DNA from: Paenalcaligenes sp052103955
Lineage (GTDB): Bacteria; Pseudomonadota; Gammaproteobacteria; Burkholderiales; Burkholderiaceae_B
Reading direction: 5' to 3'
Length of the DNA stretch: 64,000 nucleotides
NCBI GenBank assembly: GCA_052103955.1
Contig: JBQELO010000001.1
Coordinates: forward strand, 124,001 to 188,000
The position numbers and the translations under genes were made by a program. Positions 43,255-52,209 of this stretch are shown in pieces (within the stretch, counting starts at the first letter, position 1; each line of letters begins with the position of its first letter). The notes under the pieces were generated by a model, which searched no databases, had not been told where the DNA came from, and worked only from the letters and a program-made list of their open reading frames with translations.

Positions 43255-44133
43255 ATGGAAGCCTATTTATTATCTATTGGCATCATCGGTGCCATTTACG
43301 CCCTGCTTTCCATTGGCCTGAACATTCAATATGGTGAAACGGGCCTGATCAACTTTGGCCATGTGGCCTACTTTGCCATTGGTGCTTATGCCTCGGCTAT
43401 TTTGTCGCTAGCCGGTATGTCGGTGGGGTTGTCTATGGTGTTGGCTGGCTTAATTGCCGCCGTAGCCGCTATCCCCATTGGCTTTGCCGCGTTACGTCTG
43501 AAAGAGGACTACTTCGCTATCGTCACCCTGGGTTTTGCAGAAACCGTACGCTTAGTCATACAGCAAGAAGACTGGCTCACCAACGGCGTACAAGGCTTGG
43601 CCTCTATTCCCCCCCTGTTCTCGTTATCCTCCAGCCTGTCACAAAACCGTGTATTTGCGCTAGTGATAGCTGCTACGGTATTGCTCGCCATGCTGGCGGT
43701 TTATCTGCTGCAACACAGTAGTTTTGGCCGTATTTTGCGTGCTATTCGCGATAACGAAGTCGCCGTTACCGCTCTGGGTAAAAAGACCTCTACCTTCAAA
43801 ATTAAAGTGCTGATGTTTGGGTCTTTTTTGGCGGGGTTATCGGGTGCGTTTTACGCTCACTTCATCAGCTATATTTCTCCAGAACAGTTCATCGCACTCA
43901 TCACCTTCTATGTTTGGATGTCTATCATTCTTGGCGGTGTGGGGACAATGCGCGGCGCCTTGTTTGGCAGCTTAGTTTTGGTACTGATTTTGGAAGGCTC
44001 ACGTTTTATTGGCGACTTCCTGCCTGGAGTGTCCGATGTACAAATCGCACACATACGTTTGGGCACCATCGGCTTAATACTGATGGGCTTTAGCCTGTTC
44101 CGCCCGCAAGGCTTATTTGGGCGTAAAGACTAG
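43255..44133 (+). CDS. Branched-chain-type ABC transporter permease (LivM-like), second system
   Basis: A 292-residue permease. Family features are ALLSIGLNIQYGETGLINFG, HVAYFAIGAYASAILSLAGM, LKEDYFAIVTLGFAETVRLV, RILRAIRDNEVAVTALGKKT (coupling loop) and ILGGVGTMRGALFGSLVLVL. It begins 9 bases after the LivH-like gene and ends 9 bases before the LivG-like gene. It completes the transmembrane channel. Confidence 0.91.
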   Translation: MEAYLLSIGIIGAIYALLSIGLNIQYGETGLINFGHVAYFAIGAYASAILSLAGMSVGLSMVLAGLIAAVAAIPIGFAALRLKEDYFAIVTLGFAETVRLVIQQEDWLTNGVQGLASIPPLFSLSSSLSQNRVFALVIAATVLLAMLAVYLLQHSSFGRILRAIRDNEVAVTALGKKTSTFKIKVLMFGSFLAGLSGAFYAHFISYISPEQFIALITFYVWMSIILGGVGTMRGALFGSLVLVLILEGSRFIGDFLPGVSDVQIAHIRLGTIGLILMGFSLFRPQGLFGRKD

Positions 44134-44142
44134 GAGAGCCTC

Positions 44143-44898
44143 ATGCTAAAAGTAGAAAACGTCAGTGTGAGCTATGGCCCTTTTCTGGCGGTAAACAACG
44201 CCGGCCTGCACGTAGCCGCGGGTGAAACCATAGGCTTGGCGGGCACAAACGGCGCAGGCAAAACTACACTATTTGCTGCCATTGCAGGCCAATTAACTGC
44301 CACGTCCGGCAGCATCAGTTTCAATGGGCAAGACATACTGCATCAACCCACCTATAAGCGAGCAGGTTTGGGGTTATGCCGTACCTTTCAAATCCCCCGT
44401 GAATTTGGAAAATTGTCGGTATTAGAAAACCTGTTGGTTGCGGCTCAAGACACGGCGCAAGAAAACATGCTTACCGCATGGTTACGTCGTAAAAGCATGA
44501 ACGAAACCACCAAGCAGCGTACTGCCCAAGCCGACCAAATACTGGACACGCTAGGTATTAGCCAAGTTCGCGATCTGCCTGCATCACAGTTATCTGGCGG
44601 GCAGAAAAAACTATTGGAACTAGCCCGCGTGTTGATGCAAAAACCATCACTCATTTTGTTGGATGAACCCTTTGCGGGCGTAAACCCCGTTCGCATTGGC
44701 GAGATGATGGACATCTTCAGACGCCTTAAAGATCAGGGCATTGCACTGCTGATTGTGGAGCACCACTTGCAGGCACTAAAAAGCTTATCCGCACGGCTTT
44801 ATGTGATGGACCAAGGTGTGGTGATTGCAGAGGGCGACCCTGAAGAGGTGTTGAACTCTACGATCGTACAAGATGCCTACATGGGAGGCGTACTATGA
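44143..44898 (+). CDS. Branched-chain-type ABC transporter ATPase (LivG-like), second system
   Basis: A 251-residue ATPase. Walker A is GTNGAGKTTLF, the insert reads RAGLGLCRTFQIPREFGKLS, the signature is QLSGGQKKLLELARVL, Walker B is LILLDEPFAGVNP and the switch His lies in LLIVEHHLQAL. All key residues are intact, unlike the degenerate signature in the first system. It overlaps the LivF-like gene by 4 bases (ATGA). Confidence 0.93.
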   Translation: MLKVENVSVSYGPFLAVNNAGLHVAAGETIGLAGTNGAGKTTLFAAIAGQLTATSGSISFNGQDILHQPTYKRAGLGLCRTFQIPREFGKLSVLENLLVAAQDTAQENMLTAWLRRKSMNETTKQRTAQADQILDTLGISQVRDLPASQLSGGQKKLLELARVLMQKPSLILLDEPFAGVNPVRIGEMMDIFRRLKDQGIALLIVEHHLQALKSLSARLYVMDQGVVIAEGDPEEVLNSTIVQDAYMGGVL

Positions 44899-45605
44899 AC
44901 GAAGTCCTGACTATTGAAGGATTAGCTGGCGGCTATACCGATGTAGATATCATTCATGGCATTGATTTGTCGGTGAGTAATAAAGAAATCGTCACCATTG
45001 CCGGCACAAACGGGGCGGGTAAATCTACCTTCCTCAAAGCCCTATTAGGCCTACTGCCACGCACACGCGGCACCGTACAACTTTACGGGCAAGACATTAG
45101 CCATCTGGGTACCGAAGCCAGAATTGAACAAGGTTTAGCCTACGTCCCCCAAGTCACTAACGTGTTTCGTACGCTAAGCGTGTATGAAAACCTATTAGTG
45201 GCCGACAAGCATGTAACCCGTGCCAAAGTCGACGAAATGCTAGACGTGTTTCCCGCCTTAACGAGTCGGCTATCCCAACAAGCCGGCACGCTTTCTGGGG
45301 GTGAGCGCCAGCAGTTAGCCTTTGCTCGAGCGTTAATTCGTGCACCTAAGCTAATCATCCTTGATGAACCCACCGCAGCCTTAGCGCCTAAATTAATTCA
45401 GTCTATTTTTGATGTGATTTTGCAGCTTAAACAACTGAATGTGGCGGTGCTAATGGTAGAGCAACGGGCGCGACAGGCCTTAGAAATTAGCGACCGTGCG
45501 TATATTCTGGATCAAGGCAAAGTGGTGTTAGCCGGTGCAGCGGATGAGTTGCTGAATAATCCGGAAATGGTGGAGCTGTACTTGGGGACGCAGACGCATA
45601 CTTGA
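44895..45605 (+). CDS. Branched-chain-type ABC transporter ATPase (LivF-like), second system
   Basis: A 236-residue ATPase. Walker A is GTNGAGKSTFL, the signature is TLSGGERQQLAFARAL and Walker B is LIILDEPTAALAP. The switch region reads VLMVEQRARQALEISDRAYI, where Gln replaces His as in most LivF proteins. It is the last gene of the amidohydrolase operon. A long AT-rich hairpin lies about 60 bases after its stop codon. Confidence 0.93.
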   Translation: MNEVLTIEGLAGGYTDVDIIHGIDLSVSNKEIVTIAGTNGAGKSTFLKALLGLLPRTRGTVQLYGQDISHLGTEARIEQGLAYVPQVTNVFRTLSVYENLLVADKHVTRAKVDEMLDVFPALTSRLSQQAGTLSGGERQQLAFARALIRAPKLIILDEPTAALAPKLIQSIFDVILQLKQLNVAVLMVEQRARQALEISDRAYILDQGKVVLAGAADELLNNPEMVELYLGTQTHT

Positions 45606-46052
45606 GACATGGTGTTGAATTCTGAGAGTAGTATTCGTTGCATGCGCTGGGGGACTGCAGAAGAATTTTTTGTGATTTGAGATACCAAATCAAAAAAATT
45701 TTCTCTCCGTCCCCCCAAGGCTTACAGTCACTGGAAGATCTACAACCCTTTCTTTTGTAGCGCTTTAATAAAGACTAGCAGCAGTGGTTATGCTTTTTCA
45801 TCTTGTATGCCAACATTTGCCACAACAGACTTGGCACTACATAAGGAGTGGTGAGTCAAAGCTACAGCAGCTATCTGCTACAGAAATGGAAATACCTCAC
45901 AGCCACCACCGGATTAAAAACCGTTGCATGCAACGAAGGAAAGGCGGATGGAAGTGTTTTTTTATTTGGTTTACAAATTAAAAAATACTTTCGCAGCCTT
46001 AGGCTCATGCAGTCCAGTCGTGAGTAAGCGGGCTTCCCCCTAACAACAGCAA
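45606..46052. other. Intergenic stretch between convergent Liv operon and thiC
   Basis: About 450 bases holding an AT-rich hairpin near its start and no gene I can support. A 59-codon frame (45848-46027) starting at GTG just after AAGGAG has plausible composition but no recognisable relative and ends next to the thiC terminator; it is not called as a gene. Confidence 0.5.
45668..45705. repeat. AT-rich inverted repeat after the second Liv operon
   Basis: TGATTTG (45675-45681) and CAAATCA (45688-45694) with a 6-base loop are flanked by T-rich and A-rich runs that extend the pairing outward. It may act as a terminator or transcript-stabilising hairpin at the end of the liv operon; the downstream T-tract is poor on the plus strand. 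Confidence 0.5.
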
Positions 46053-46095
46053 TAAAAAAGACATCATGGCTAGAAAAACCTCACTAGCCATGATG
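46053..46095 (-). terminator. Intrinsic terminator of thiC
   Basis: CATCATGGCTAG (46062-46073) and CTAGCCATGATG (46084-46095) are exact complements. On the minus strand they are followed by TCTTTTTTATT, just after the thiC stop at 46109. Confidence 0.88.
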
Positions 46096-46108
46096 CCCCA
46101 TCCGTCAC

Positions 46109-48022
46109 TTACTCTACGTGATACAACAACGCGCCTTTTTGCACGAATTCTATGGCTTTTTCTTCCATACCTTTCTGCAGAGCCGCTTCCTCTTCCACCC
46201 CCTTTTTCGCCGCATATTCCCGTACGTCTTGGGTGATTTTCATACTGCAAAAGTGTGGGCCGCACATGGAGCAGAAGTGCGCTACTTTCATGGAGTCTTT
46301 AGGTAGCGTTTCGTCGTGAAATTCGCGTGCAGTATCTGGGTCTAGACCCAGATTGAACTGATCTTCCCAACGGAATTCAAAACGCGCTTTGGACAAGGCG
46401 TTGTCACGCACAGCGGCACCCGGGTGGCCTTTGGCCAAGTCAGCCGAGTGCGCCGCAATTTTGTAGGTGATAATGCCGTCTTTCACGTCTTTTTTGTTGG
46501 GCAAACCTAAGTGTTCTTTAGGCGTGACGTAGCACAGCATGGCCGTACCGTACCACGCGATCAAGGCTGCCCCAATACCCGAGGTGATGTGGTCGTAACC
46601 CGGTGCGATGTCGGTTGCCAGTGGCCCCAAAGTATAGAAAGGTGCTTCTTTGCAGTGCTCAAGCTGCAAATCCATGTTCTCTTTGATTTTCTGCATGGGC
46701 ACGTGACCGGGGCCTTCGATAATCACCTGCACGTCATGTTTCCACGCAATCTGTGTCAGCTCACCTAAGGTTTTAAGCTCGGCAAATTGGGCTTCGTCGT
46801 TGGCATCGTAAGTGGAACCAGGGCGTAAGCCATCGCCTAGCGAGAAGCTCACGTCGTAGGCTTTCATGATTTCACAGATGTCTTCAAAGTGTTCGTAGAT
46901 GAAGCTTTCACGGTGATGCGCCAAGCACCACTTCGCCATAATCGAACCACCACGCGACACAATACCAGTCATGCGGTTAGCGGTCATGGGCACGAAGGGC
47001 AAACGTACACCCGCGTGAATGGTGAAGTAGTCCACACCTTGCTCAGCCTGTTCGATTAAGGTGTCGCGGAAGATTTCCCATGTCAGGTCTTCGGCTTTGC
47101 CATTCACTTTTTCCAGTGCTTGGTAAATAGGTACTGTGCCAATAGGTACGGGCGAGTTACGGATAATCCATTCACGGGTTTCGTGTATGTGTTTGCCTGT
47201 AGACAAGTCCATCACCGTGTCACCACCCCAGCGTATGGCCCAGGTCATTTTTTCCACTTCTTCGGAAATACCTGAACTCACTGCCGAGTTACCAATGTTG
47301 GCGTTAATTTTTACCAAGAAGTTACGCCCAATAATCATGGGTTCGCACTCAGGGTGATTGATGTTGGCAGGAATAATCGCTCTGCCACGTGCGATTTCAT
47401 CACGCACAAACTCAGGCGTGATCATCGCCGGAATAGACGCACCAAAGCTTTCACCAGGGTGCTGGAAGGTCATGCGCTGGGCCAGCTTTTCACCTTCGGG
47501 GCCGCTTTGGCGCAAAGACGCTATGTACTCTTCACGGCGCAGGTTTTCGCGTATGGCCACGAACTCCATTTCTGGCGTAATAATGCCGCGACGCGCATAG
47601 TGCATTTGCGTGACGTTAGCCCCCTCTTTGGCTCGTCTAGGTTGGCGTGTCAGGTTAAAACGCATGTCTGCCAAGCTAGGATCTTCCTGACGTTGGCGAC
47701 CATAGTCACTGCTTACGCCGGGCAACATGATGGTGTCGCCGCGCTCTTCAATCCATGCGTGGCGCACAGAAGGCAAACCGTCGCGCAAATCAATGCGTAC
47801 CGATGGGTCGGTGTACGGGCCACTGGTGTCGTAAATGGTGAGTGGTGGGTTTTTTTCGCCGCCCAACATAGTGGGGGTGTCAGCTTGGGTGATTTCCCTA
47901 AACGGTACACGAATGTCGGGGCGAGAACCCACTTGGTAAATCTTGCGTGAACACGGTAAAGGCTGGATGGCGGCTTCGTCTACTGTTGCCGTATTAGCCA
48001 AGAAGGGGGTAGTGGTTTTCAT
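46109..48022 (-). CDS. thiC: Phosphomethylpyrimidine synthase ThiC
   Basis: A 637-residue radical SAM enzyme that rearranges 5-aminoimidazole ribotide to the HMP-phosphate of thiamine. Typical stretches are RPDIRVPFREITQADTPTML, YDTSGPYTDPSVRIDLRDGL, HYARRGIITPEMEFVAIREN, GRNFLVKINANIGNSAVSSG, DYFTIHAGVRLPFVPMTANR, IEGPGHVPMQKIKENMDLQL and the C-terminal iron-sulfur motif CSMCGPHFC. The ATG at 48022 has GGAGC 5 bases upstream; the frame extending to 48103 runs into the leader and is rejected. It is monocistronic, with a TPP riboswitch upstream and a terminator downstream. No other thi gene lies in the window. Confidence 0.98.
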   Translation of the reverse strand: MKTTTPFLANTATVDEAAIQPLPCSRKIYQVGSRPDIRVPFREITQADTPTMLGGEKNPPLTIYDTSGPYTDPSVRIDLRDGLPSVRHAWIEERGDTIMLPGVSSDYGRQRQEDPSLADMRFNLTRQPRRAKEGANVTQMHYARRGIITPEMEFVAIRENLRREEYIASLRQSGPEGEKLAQRMTFQHPGESFGASIPAMITPEFVRDEIARGRAIIPANINHPECEPMIIGRNFLVKINANIGNSAVSSGISEEVEKMTWAIRWGGDTVMDLSTGKHIHETREWIIRNSPVPIGTVPIYQALEKVNGKAEDLTWEIFRDTLIEQAEQGVDYFTIHAGVRLPFVPMTANRMTGIVSRGGSIMAKWCLAHHRESFIYEHFEDICEIMKAYDVSFSLGDGLRPGSTYDANDEAQFAELKTLGELTQIAWKHDVQVIIEGPGHVPMQKIKENMDLQLEHCKEAPFYTLGPLATDIAPGYDHITSGIGAALIAWYGTAMLCYVTPKEHLGLPNKKDVKDGIITYKIAAHSADLAKGHPGAAVRDNALSKARFEFRWEDQFNLGLDPDTAREFHDETLPKDSMKVAHFCSMCGPHFCSMKITQDVREYAAKKGVEEEAALQKGMEEKAIEFVQKGALLYHVE

Positions 48023-48026
48023 TGAA

Positions 48027-48050
48027 GCTCCGTAAGTAAAAAACCGGAGC
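48027..48050 (-). promoter_or_regulatory. Hairpin sequestering the thiC ribosome binding site
   Basis: On the minus strand GCTCCG (48050-48045) can pair with CGGAGC (48032-48027), and the latter contains the thiC Shine-Dalgarno GGAG. The intervening loop is T-rich. It is the expected expression platform for translational control by the upstream TPP aptamer. Confidence 0.55.
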
Positions 48051-48140
48051 CGAGTGGAGGAGTTCTGCCTACGTAAAGCATCGAATGGCACGAACTCGTA
48101 CACAATGAGGCCCTACACTTTGCATGTTACTTCAGCAGAA

Positions 48141-48231
48141 CGCGCTTCCAGCGTCGGCATTATCCGTACTGGTGCGAAGGGACTCTCTCAACCCAATAAA
48201 GCCTAAAAAGCTCATTGAGTACCCCTGCGTC
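48141..48231 (-). ncRNA. TPP riboswitch (THI element) of thiC
   Basis: Read on the minus strand, the leader contains the conserved THI-box elements in order: GCAGGGGTACTC, then GGGTTGAGAGAGTCCCTT (the pyrimidine-sensing TGAGA core), CACCAGTACGGATAATGCC (pyrophosphate-sensing helix) and a closing ACGCTGG. Layout and spacing match the TPP aptamer, with a short variable arm between the first two elements. It sits about 120 bases before the thiC ATG. Thiamine pyrophosphate binding would reduce thiC expression, probably through the hairpin covering the Shine-Dalgarno. Confidence 0.93.
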
Positions 48232-48352
48232 TGTTGGCGAGTATAGCAACAGCTTTTGTGTCATGACCAGAACACTTTACTCTTACCTAGTACAAACCCT
48301 TATTTTCTGAGCATGTAGTCATTTGTCTTTTTCTTGCTGTTATTTGCCCATA

Positions 48353-48387
48353 AAAAACGCCTGCTGGCTAAACCAACAGGCGTTTTT
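48353..48387. terminator. Intrinsic terminator of the Tct/SDR operon
   Basis: AAAAACGCCTG and CAGGCGTTTTT form a stem with a 13-base loop and A/T runs on both sides, located 33 bases after the SDR stop codon (48420) on the minus strand. Confidence 0.85.
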
Positions 48388-48419
48388 ACTTTCTTAGCTT
48401 ACTACTTTTTCAGCAACGT

Positions 48420-49139
48420 TTAGGCCACTAGGTAACCACCATCCACAGGCAAAATTACCCCTGTCATGAACGCCGCAGCATCCGAGCACAAGAAGGCTAC
48501 CGCTTTTGCCACATCTTCAGGAGTACCCCAACGGTTAAGCGGAGTACGACCCAAAATAGCCGACGATCGCACCGGATCGTTTTGCAAATCTAAGGTCAGA
48601 GGTGTTGCAATCCAACCGGGAGCTACCGCGTTCACTCGGATGCCATCAGCAGCGTACGCAATCGCCAACGACTTAGTTAATTGCGCCACACCACCTTTAC
48701 TGGCAGCGTAAGCAGGTACCAAACCACCACCAAAAAAGCTCAGCATAGACGCCATGTTCACGATAGAACCTTTAGTCTCGCCCAGTTTGGCACGTGCATC
48801 GCTACTGATACGCATTGTGCCAGTCAAGTTCACATCCAGCACTTGCTCGAACACATCTAACTGATGCTCTGCTTGGCGCTTGATAATACCTGCGCAATTC
48901 ACAACATGGTGCAACGGCTCATCGTTATCAAACAGCGCATGCACAGAAGCCTCGTCGCTCACGTTAACCAGCTTTACGTGAATGTCTGGATGCAATACGT
49001 TTTCGGTACTGCCCAAACCGGCTGCTGTCACCGTTGCGCCCAAACTGTGCAAGTAATTCGCAATACCTGCACCAATACCCTGTGTAGCACCAGTCACCAA
49101 GATATGCTGCCCTTGGAAGAGCTGTTCTTTGAAACTCAT
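48420..49139 (-). CDS. Short-chain dehydrogenase/reductase
   Basis: A 239-residue classical SDR oxidoreductase. The cofactor motif is VTGATQGIGAGIANYLHSLG, followed by HVVNCAGIIKRQAEHQLDVF, catalytic Ser in IVNMASMLSFFGGG and Tyr/Lys in AYAASKGGVAQLTKSLAIAY. The C-terminal FMTGVILPVDGGYLVA is normal. The shortened region after the cofactor motif (AAGLGSTENVLHPDIHVKLV) lacks the Arg typical of NADPH users, so NAD use is likely. It is the last gene of the IclR-linked operon, 25 bases after TctA, and probably oxidises the hydroxyl of the imported substrate or a later intermediate. Confidence 0.9.
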   Translation of the reverse strand: MSFKEQLFQGQHILVTGATQGIGAGIANYLHSLGATVTAAGLGSTENVLHPDIHVKLVNVSDEASVHALFDNDEPLHHVVNCAGIIKRQAEHQLDVFEQVLDVNLTGTMRISSDARAKLGETKGSIVNMASMLSFFGGGLVPAYAASKGGVAQLTKSLAIAYAADGIRVNAVAPGWIATPLTLDLQNDPVRSSAILGRTPLNRWGTPEDVAKAVAFLCSDAAAFMTGVILPVDGGYLVA

Positions 49140-49164
49140 AATTACTATTTCTCGTAAAGTCGTT

Positions 49165-50685
49165 TTAGTGAGCGGTAACGTCTGACGTGGCTGGCTTTTT
49201 GAAGATCAACTTACGCAAAACGCCACCAAAGATCAGGAAGAACCAGATCAACAGCGTGATCCCGCCCAGCCACATAGCCAAGGGACGGTCATAGAACATG
49301 GACAGATCACCTTCAGCCTTGATCAAGGACTTCATCAAGTTTTCTTCAATCAGTGGGCCTAAGATCAAAGCCAAAATCAGCGGTGCGGTAGGAAAGTCGT
49401 TTTCTTCCAAGAAGTACGCCACCAGCCCCATGACCAGCATGATGCCCACGTCAAAAATAGAGTTGTTCGCCGAGTACGCGCCCACAATACAGAACATCAA
49501 AATGATGGGGTATAGGATGCTACTAGGTACCGACAACACGCGACCTGCACTACGAATCGCCAACCAACCCAATGGAATCATCAGCAAGCTGGCAACAATG
49601 AAGGTGATGTAAACGGAGTACACCAATGGCGCTTCGGTAATGAACACCATAGGCCCTGGAGTGATGCCTTTCATCAGCAACACGCCAATCACAATTGCGG
49701 TCACGGTATCGCCGGGAATACCAAACACCAGCGCAGGCACGTAGGTACCGGTTAGCGAGGTATTATTTGCCGATGCAGCAGCGATCAAACCCTCAGGATG
49801 GCCTGTGCCGTATTTTTCTGGTGTTTTAGAAAAGCGCTTTGAAATGGCATAGGCTACCCACGCCGCAATGTCAGCGCCGGCACCGGGCAAAATACCCACA
49901 ATCGTACCCACAGCCGTACCACCTAATGCTTGGCCTTTATACCTGTACAGCAGCTTGCCTGTGCCTTTAAACACTTGATCGGTTTTCAGTGGTTTAGGCG
50001 CTTCGTGTGCAAAACGCATGCTAGGCAATTTACGCAGCAACTCGGTCACAGCAAAAATACCAATCATGGTAGGCAATACCGAGATACCTGCACTGAGCTC
50101 AATGCTGTCAAAGGTCAGGCGTGGCATACCCACTACCGCATCAATACCTACGGTGGACAGCAATAAGCCCAGCCCTAAGGAAATACAGCCTTTCAGTGGT
50201 TTGCCTTGCGACACCAGCACCGCACTGGACAAGCCTAGCAACGCCAACCAGAAATATTCGTAACTGGTGAAATTCAACGAGACACGAGCCAACGAGGGTG
50301 CAAACTGGGAAATTACCAGCACCCCTAAAATGCCACCAATAGAAGAACAAAGCAGCATGATGCCTAGCGTCTGGCCGGGCCTACCTTTTTGCCCCATCAA
50401 GTAGGCATCATTGGTGTAGGCAGCCGACGCCGGAGTACCGGGAATACGCAATAGCGCGGAAGGAATATCCCCCGCAAACAGGGTCATCACCGTTGCCGAC
50501 ACAATCGCAGCAATCGCTTGAATAGGACCCATAAAAAATGTGACAGGCACCAACAATGCCGTAGCCATGGTTGCGGTTAGGCCGGGGATAGCCCCCATGA
50601 ACAAACCGAAAATAGCCGAACCCACAATCGTCAAAAAGACGTGCAGGCTGAATACCTGATCTAAGGCTTCAAGAAATGCAGACAC
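49165..50685 (-). CDS. tctA: Tripartite tricarboxylate transporter large permease TctA
   Basis: A 506-residue membrane protein of the TctA family with about 11-12 hydrophobic segments. The repeated family signature is visible twice: GLFMGAIPGLTATMATALLV near residue 25, and GTAVGTIVGILPGAGADIAA near residue 260. The motif PSALLRIPGTPASAAYTNDA is also diagnostic. It forms the main channel with TctB and takes substrate from TctC; transport is driven by the ion gradient. A GTG start at 50685 with AAGGA upstream is used. Substrates of such systems are carboxylates; here the cupin and SDR partners suggest an aromatic or keto acid. Confidence 0.95.
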   Translation of the reverse strand: MSAFLEALDQVFSLHVFLTIVGSAIFGLFMGAIPGLTATMATALLVPVTFFMGPIQAIAAIVSATVMTLFAGDIPSALLRIPGTPASAAYTNDAYLMGQKGRPGQTLGIMLLCSSIGGILGVLVISQFAPSLARVSLNFTSYEYFWLALLGLSSAVLVSQGKPLKGCISLGLGLLLSTVGIDAVVGMPRLTFDSIELSAGISVLPTMIGIFAVTELLRKLPSMRFAHEAPKPLKTDQVFKGTGKLLYRYKGQALGGTAVGTIVGILPGAGADIAAWVAYAISKRFSKTPEKYGTGHPEGLIAAASANNTSLTGTYVPALVFGIPGDTVTAIVIGVLLMKGITPGPMVFITEAPLVYSVYITFIVASLLMIPLGWLAIRSAGRVLSVPSSILYPIILMFCIVGAYSANNSIFDVGIMLVMGLVAYFLEENDFPTAPLILALILGPLIEENLMKSLIKAEGDLSMFYDRPLAMWLGGITLLIWFFLIFGGVLRKLIFKKPATSDVTAH

Positions 50686-50706
50686 AATTATTCCTTTGTA
50701 GTGATA

Positions 50707-51165
50707 TCAGAACGGCATGGTTGGCAAAGGAACCTGCAAGACGTTGGCAAACACTAGCCACATCACCAGCGTTGTGCCGAGAGCGACAAGCGCCGCCATT
50801 TTCCAACGTTGTGTTAGCCACCCAATCATGGAAAACACAATGACAAAACACAGTGGCGCGAAGCCCAACCACGACTCAAACACCATGTACACCACAATGG
50901 CTGCAGGCACGCTCATGGCATAGGCAAAGGCCGCCAGCCATGGCTGGCGTACCTTTTTGGCCTGCCCTTTATTCGCTAGGTATTGACGCAGGCCTGAATA
51001 CATCAGCCCCACACTACCCAGCAGCAGACCGCATGCGATCACTGATGGAAAGGTACCAAGTCCATAAGGCAGTCCTGATAATTTGGGCAATGTCTGTGCA
51101 TAAATAAGCAGACAAATACTGCCTACCGCCAAAATCAGTCCAGTTAACGCATCATTGATTCGCAT
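50707..51165 (-). CDS. tctB: Tripartite tricarboxylate transporter small permease TctB
   Basis: A 152-residue membrane protein with four hydrophobic segments, the standard TctB layout. The sequence starts with INDALTGLILAVGSICLLIY and continues with KLSGLPYGLGTFPSVIACGL, a conserved TctB segment, then GFAPLCFVIVFSMIGWLTQR. It lies between tctC and tctA with gaps of 14 and 21 bases. TctB is poorly conserved, so context carries much of the call. Confidence 0.9.
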   Translation of the reverse strand: MRINDALTGLILAVGSICLLIYAQTLPKLSGLPYGLGTFPSVIACGLLLGSVGLMYSGLRQYLANKGQAKKVRQPWLAAFAYAMSVPAAIVVYMVFESWLGFAPLCFVIVFSMIGWLTQRWKMAALVALGTTLVMWLVFANVLQVPLPTMPF

Positions 51166-51179
51166 GCTACTTCCTAGAA

Positions 51180-52157
51180 TTACTGCTGCACCAACTCAAG
51201 ATCAGCGATCAATTGACCGCTAACCTCGTCAGATTGCTGCATAAACACGCCAAACTCTTCTGGATTGCTCCACTTCACACCAAAACCAGCACGGTTCATG
51301 GCTTCCAAGAATTCTGGCGACTGCGCTACTTTTTCAGCCGCAGCGGCAATAACCTCAATGGCTTCATCCGGCATGCCTTTAGGGCCCACCAGACCGCGCC
51401 ATGTACCTGCCGCCAGTGGGCGACCTGTGGCTTCCCCAATCGTTGGGATATCGGCAAAAGAAGGCAAACGCTCGTCAGCCATCACCGCCAAGGTTTTCAC
51501 CAAACCAGCATCACGCATGGTTTTGCCTTCAGGCAAGGCGGAAGCTACGATTTGCACACCACCCGCCGCCAACTCTTGGAAACCAGGTGCTGCACCTTGG
51601 CTAGGCACTACGGTGACTTTCTTAGGATCAATCTCAGCCAATTTCAATGCTTGCGCCAACGCCAAGTGGTAAGCAGCACCCGCTGGAATGCCAGACAGTT
51701 TGTATTTACCGGCTTGTTCAGCACGGATGGCATCAAAGGCTGCGTCGATGTTGTCCCATTCACTATCCACATTCACACTGAATGCAGCGGCATCAAAGTT
51801 CATTTGAGAGATAGGTTTCACATCGCTAAATGCCAAAGGCGATGTCTTCATCCAGCGGTAAGTCACCAGCTCGGCAGTAGCCAAACCAATGGTGTAACCA
51901 TCTGATTTGGCATTGCTGATTGCTGTGTGACCAATCACGCCACCGGCACCAGGACGGTTAATCACGTTGATGGGCTTACCCAATTCACGTTCCAAACCAG
52001 CAGCGATCAAACGCGCTACGGTATCGGTACCGCCACCGGCAGACCACGGCACAATCATTTGAATAGGACGCTCTGGGTACGCTGCCAAAGCAGGGCTTGC
52101 GGCCAAGCCACCCAAAACAGTTAAAGAGAAGGCAGCTAGAATTTTGTGCTTGAGCAT
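51180..52157 (-). CDS. tctC: Bug/TctC family solute-binding protein
   Basis: A 325-residue periplasmic binding protein of the Bug family. The signal peptide (KHKILAAFSLTVLGGLAASPALA) precedes YPERPIQMIVPWSAGGGTDT, the family's invariant mature start. NVINRPGAGGVIGHTAISNA carries the loop that binds ligand carboxylate. The C-terminal YSNPEEFG-like VKWSNPEEFGVFMQQSDEVS is also standard. The ATG at 52157 gives the family length; the longer frame to 52250 overlaps the previous SDR gene region without coding character. Bug genes are greatly amplified in Alcaligenaceae, which supports the taxonomic guess. Confidence 0.95.
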   Translation of the reverse strand: MLKHKILAAFSLTVLGGLAASPALAAYPERPIQMIVPWSAGGGTDTVARLIAAGLERELGKPINVINRPGAGGVIGHTAISNAKSDGYTIGLATAELVTYRWMKTSPLAFSDVKPISQMNFDAAAFSVNVDSEWDNIDAAFDAIRAEQAGKYKLSGIPAGAAYHLALAQALKLAEIDPKKVTVVPSQGAAPGFQELAAGGVQIVASALPEGKTMRDAGLVKTLAVMADERLPSFADIPTIGEATGRPLAAGTWRGLVGPKGMPDEAIEVIAAAAEKVAQSPEFLEAMNRAGFGVKWSNPEEFGVFMQQSDEVSGQLIADLELVQQ

Positions 52158-52209
52158 AGTTGTGTCTCGCATACGTTGGTTATTGTTTATTAAAAAACTA
52201 AGCACAGGC

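Noticed and set aside
45848..46027. 59-codon frame starting GTG after AAGGAG in the Liv-thiC gap
   Set aside because: The Shine-Dalgarno is too close to the GTG, no related protein is recognisable, and the frame ends beside the thiC terminator; not strong enough to call a gene.
47354..47950. 198-codon plus-strand frame opposite thiC
   Set aside because: thiC is unmistakable on the other strand and this frame has no recognisable domain or RBS.
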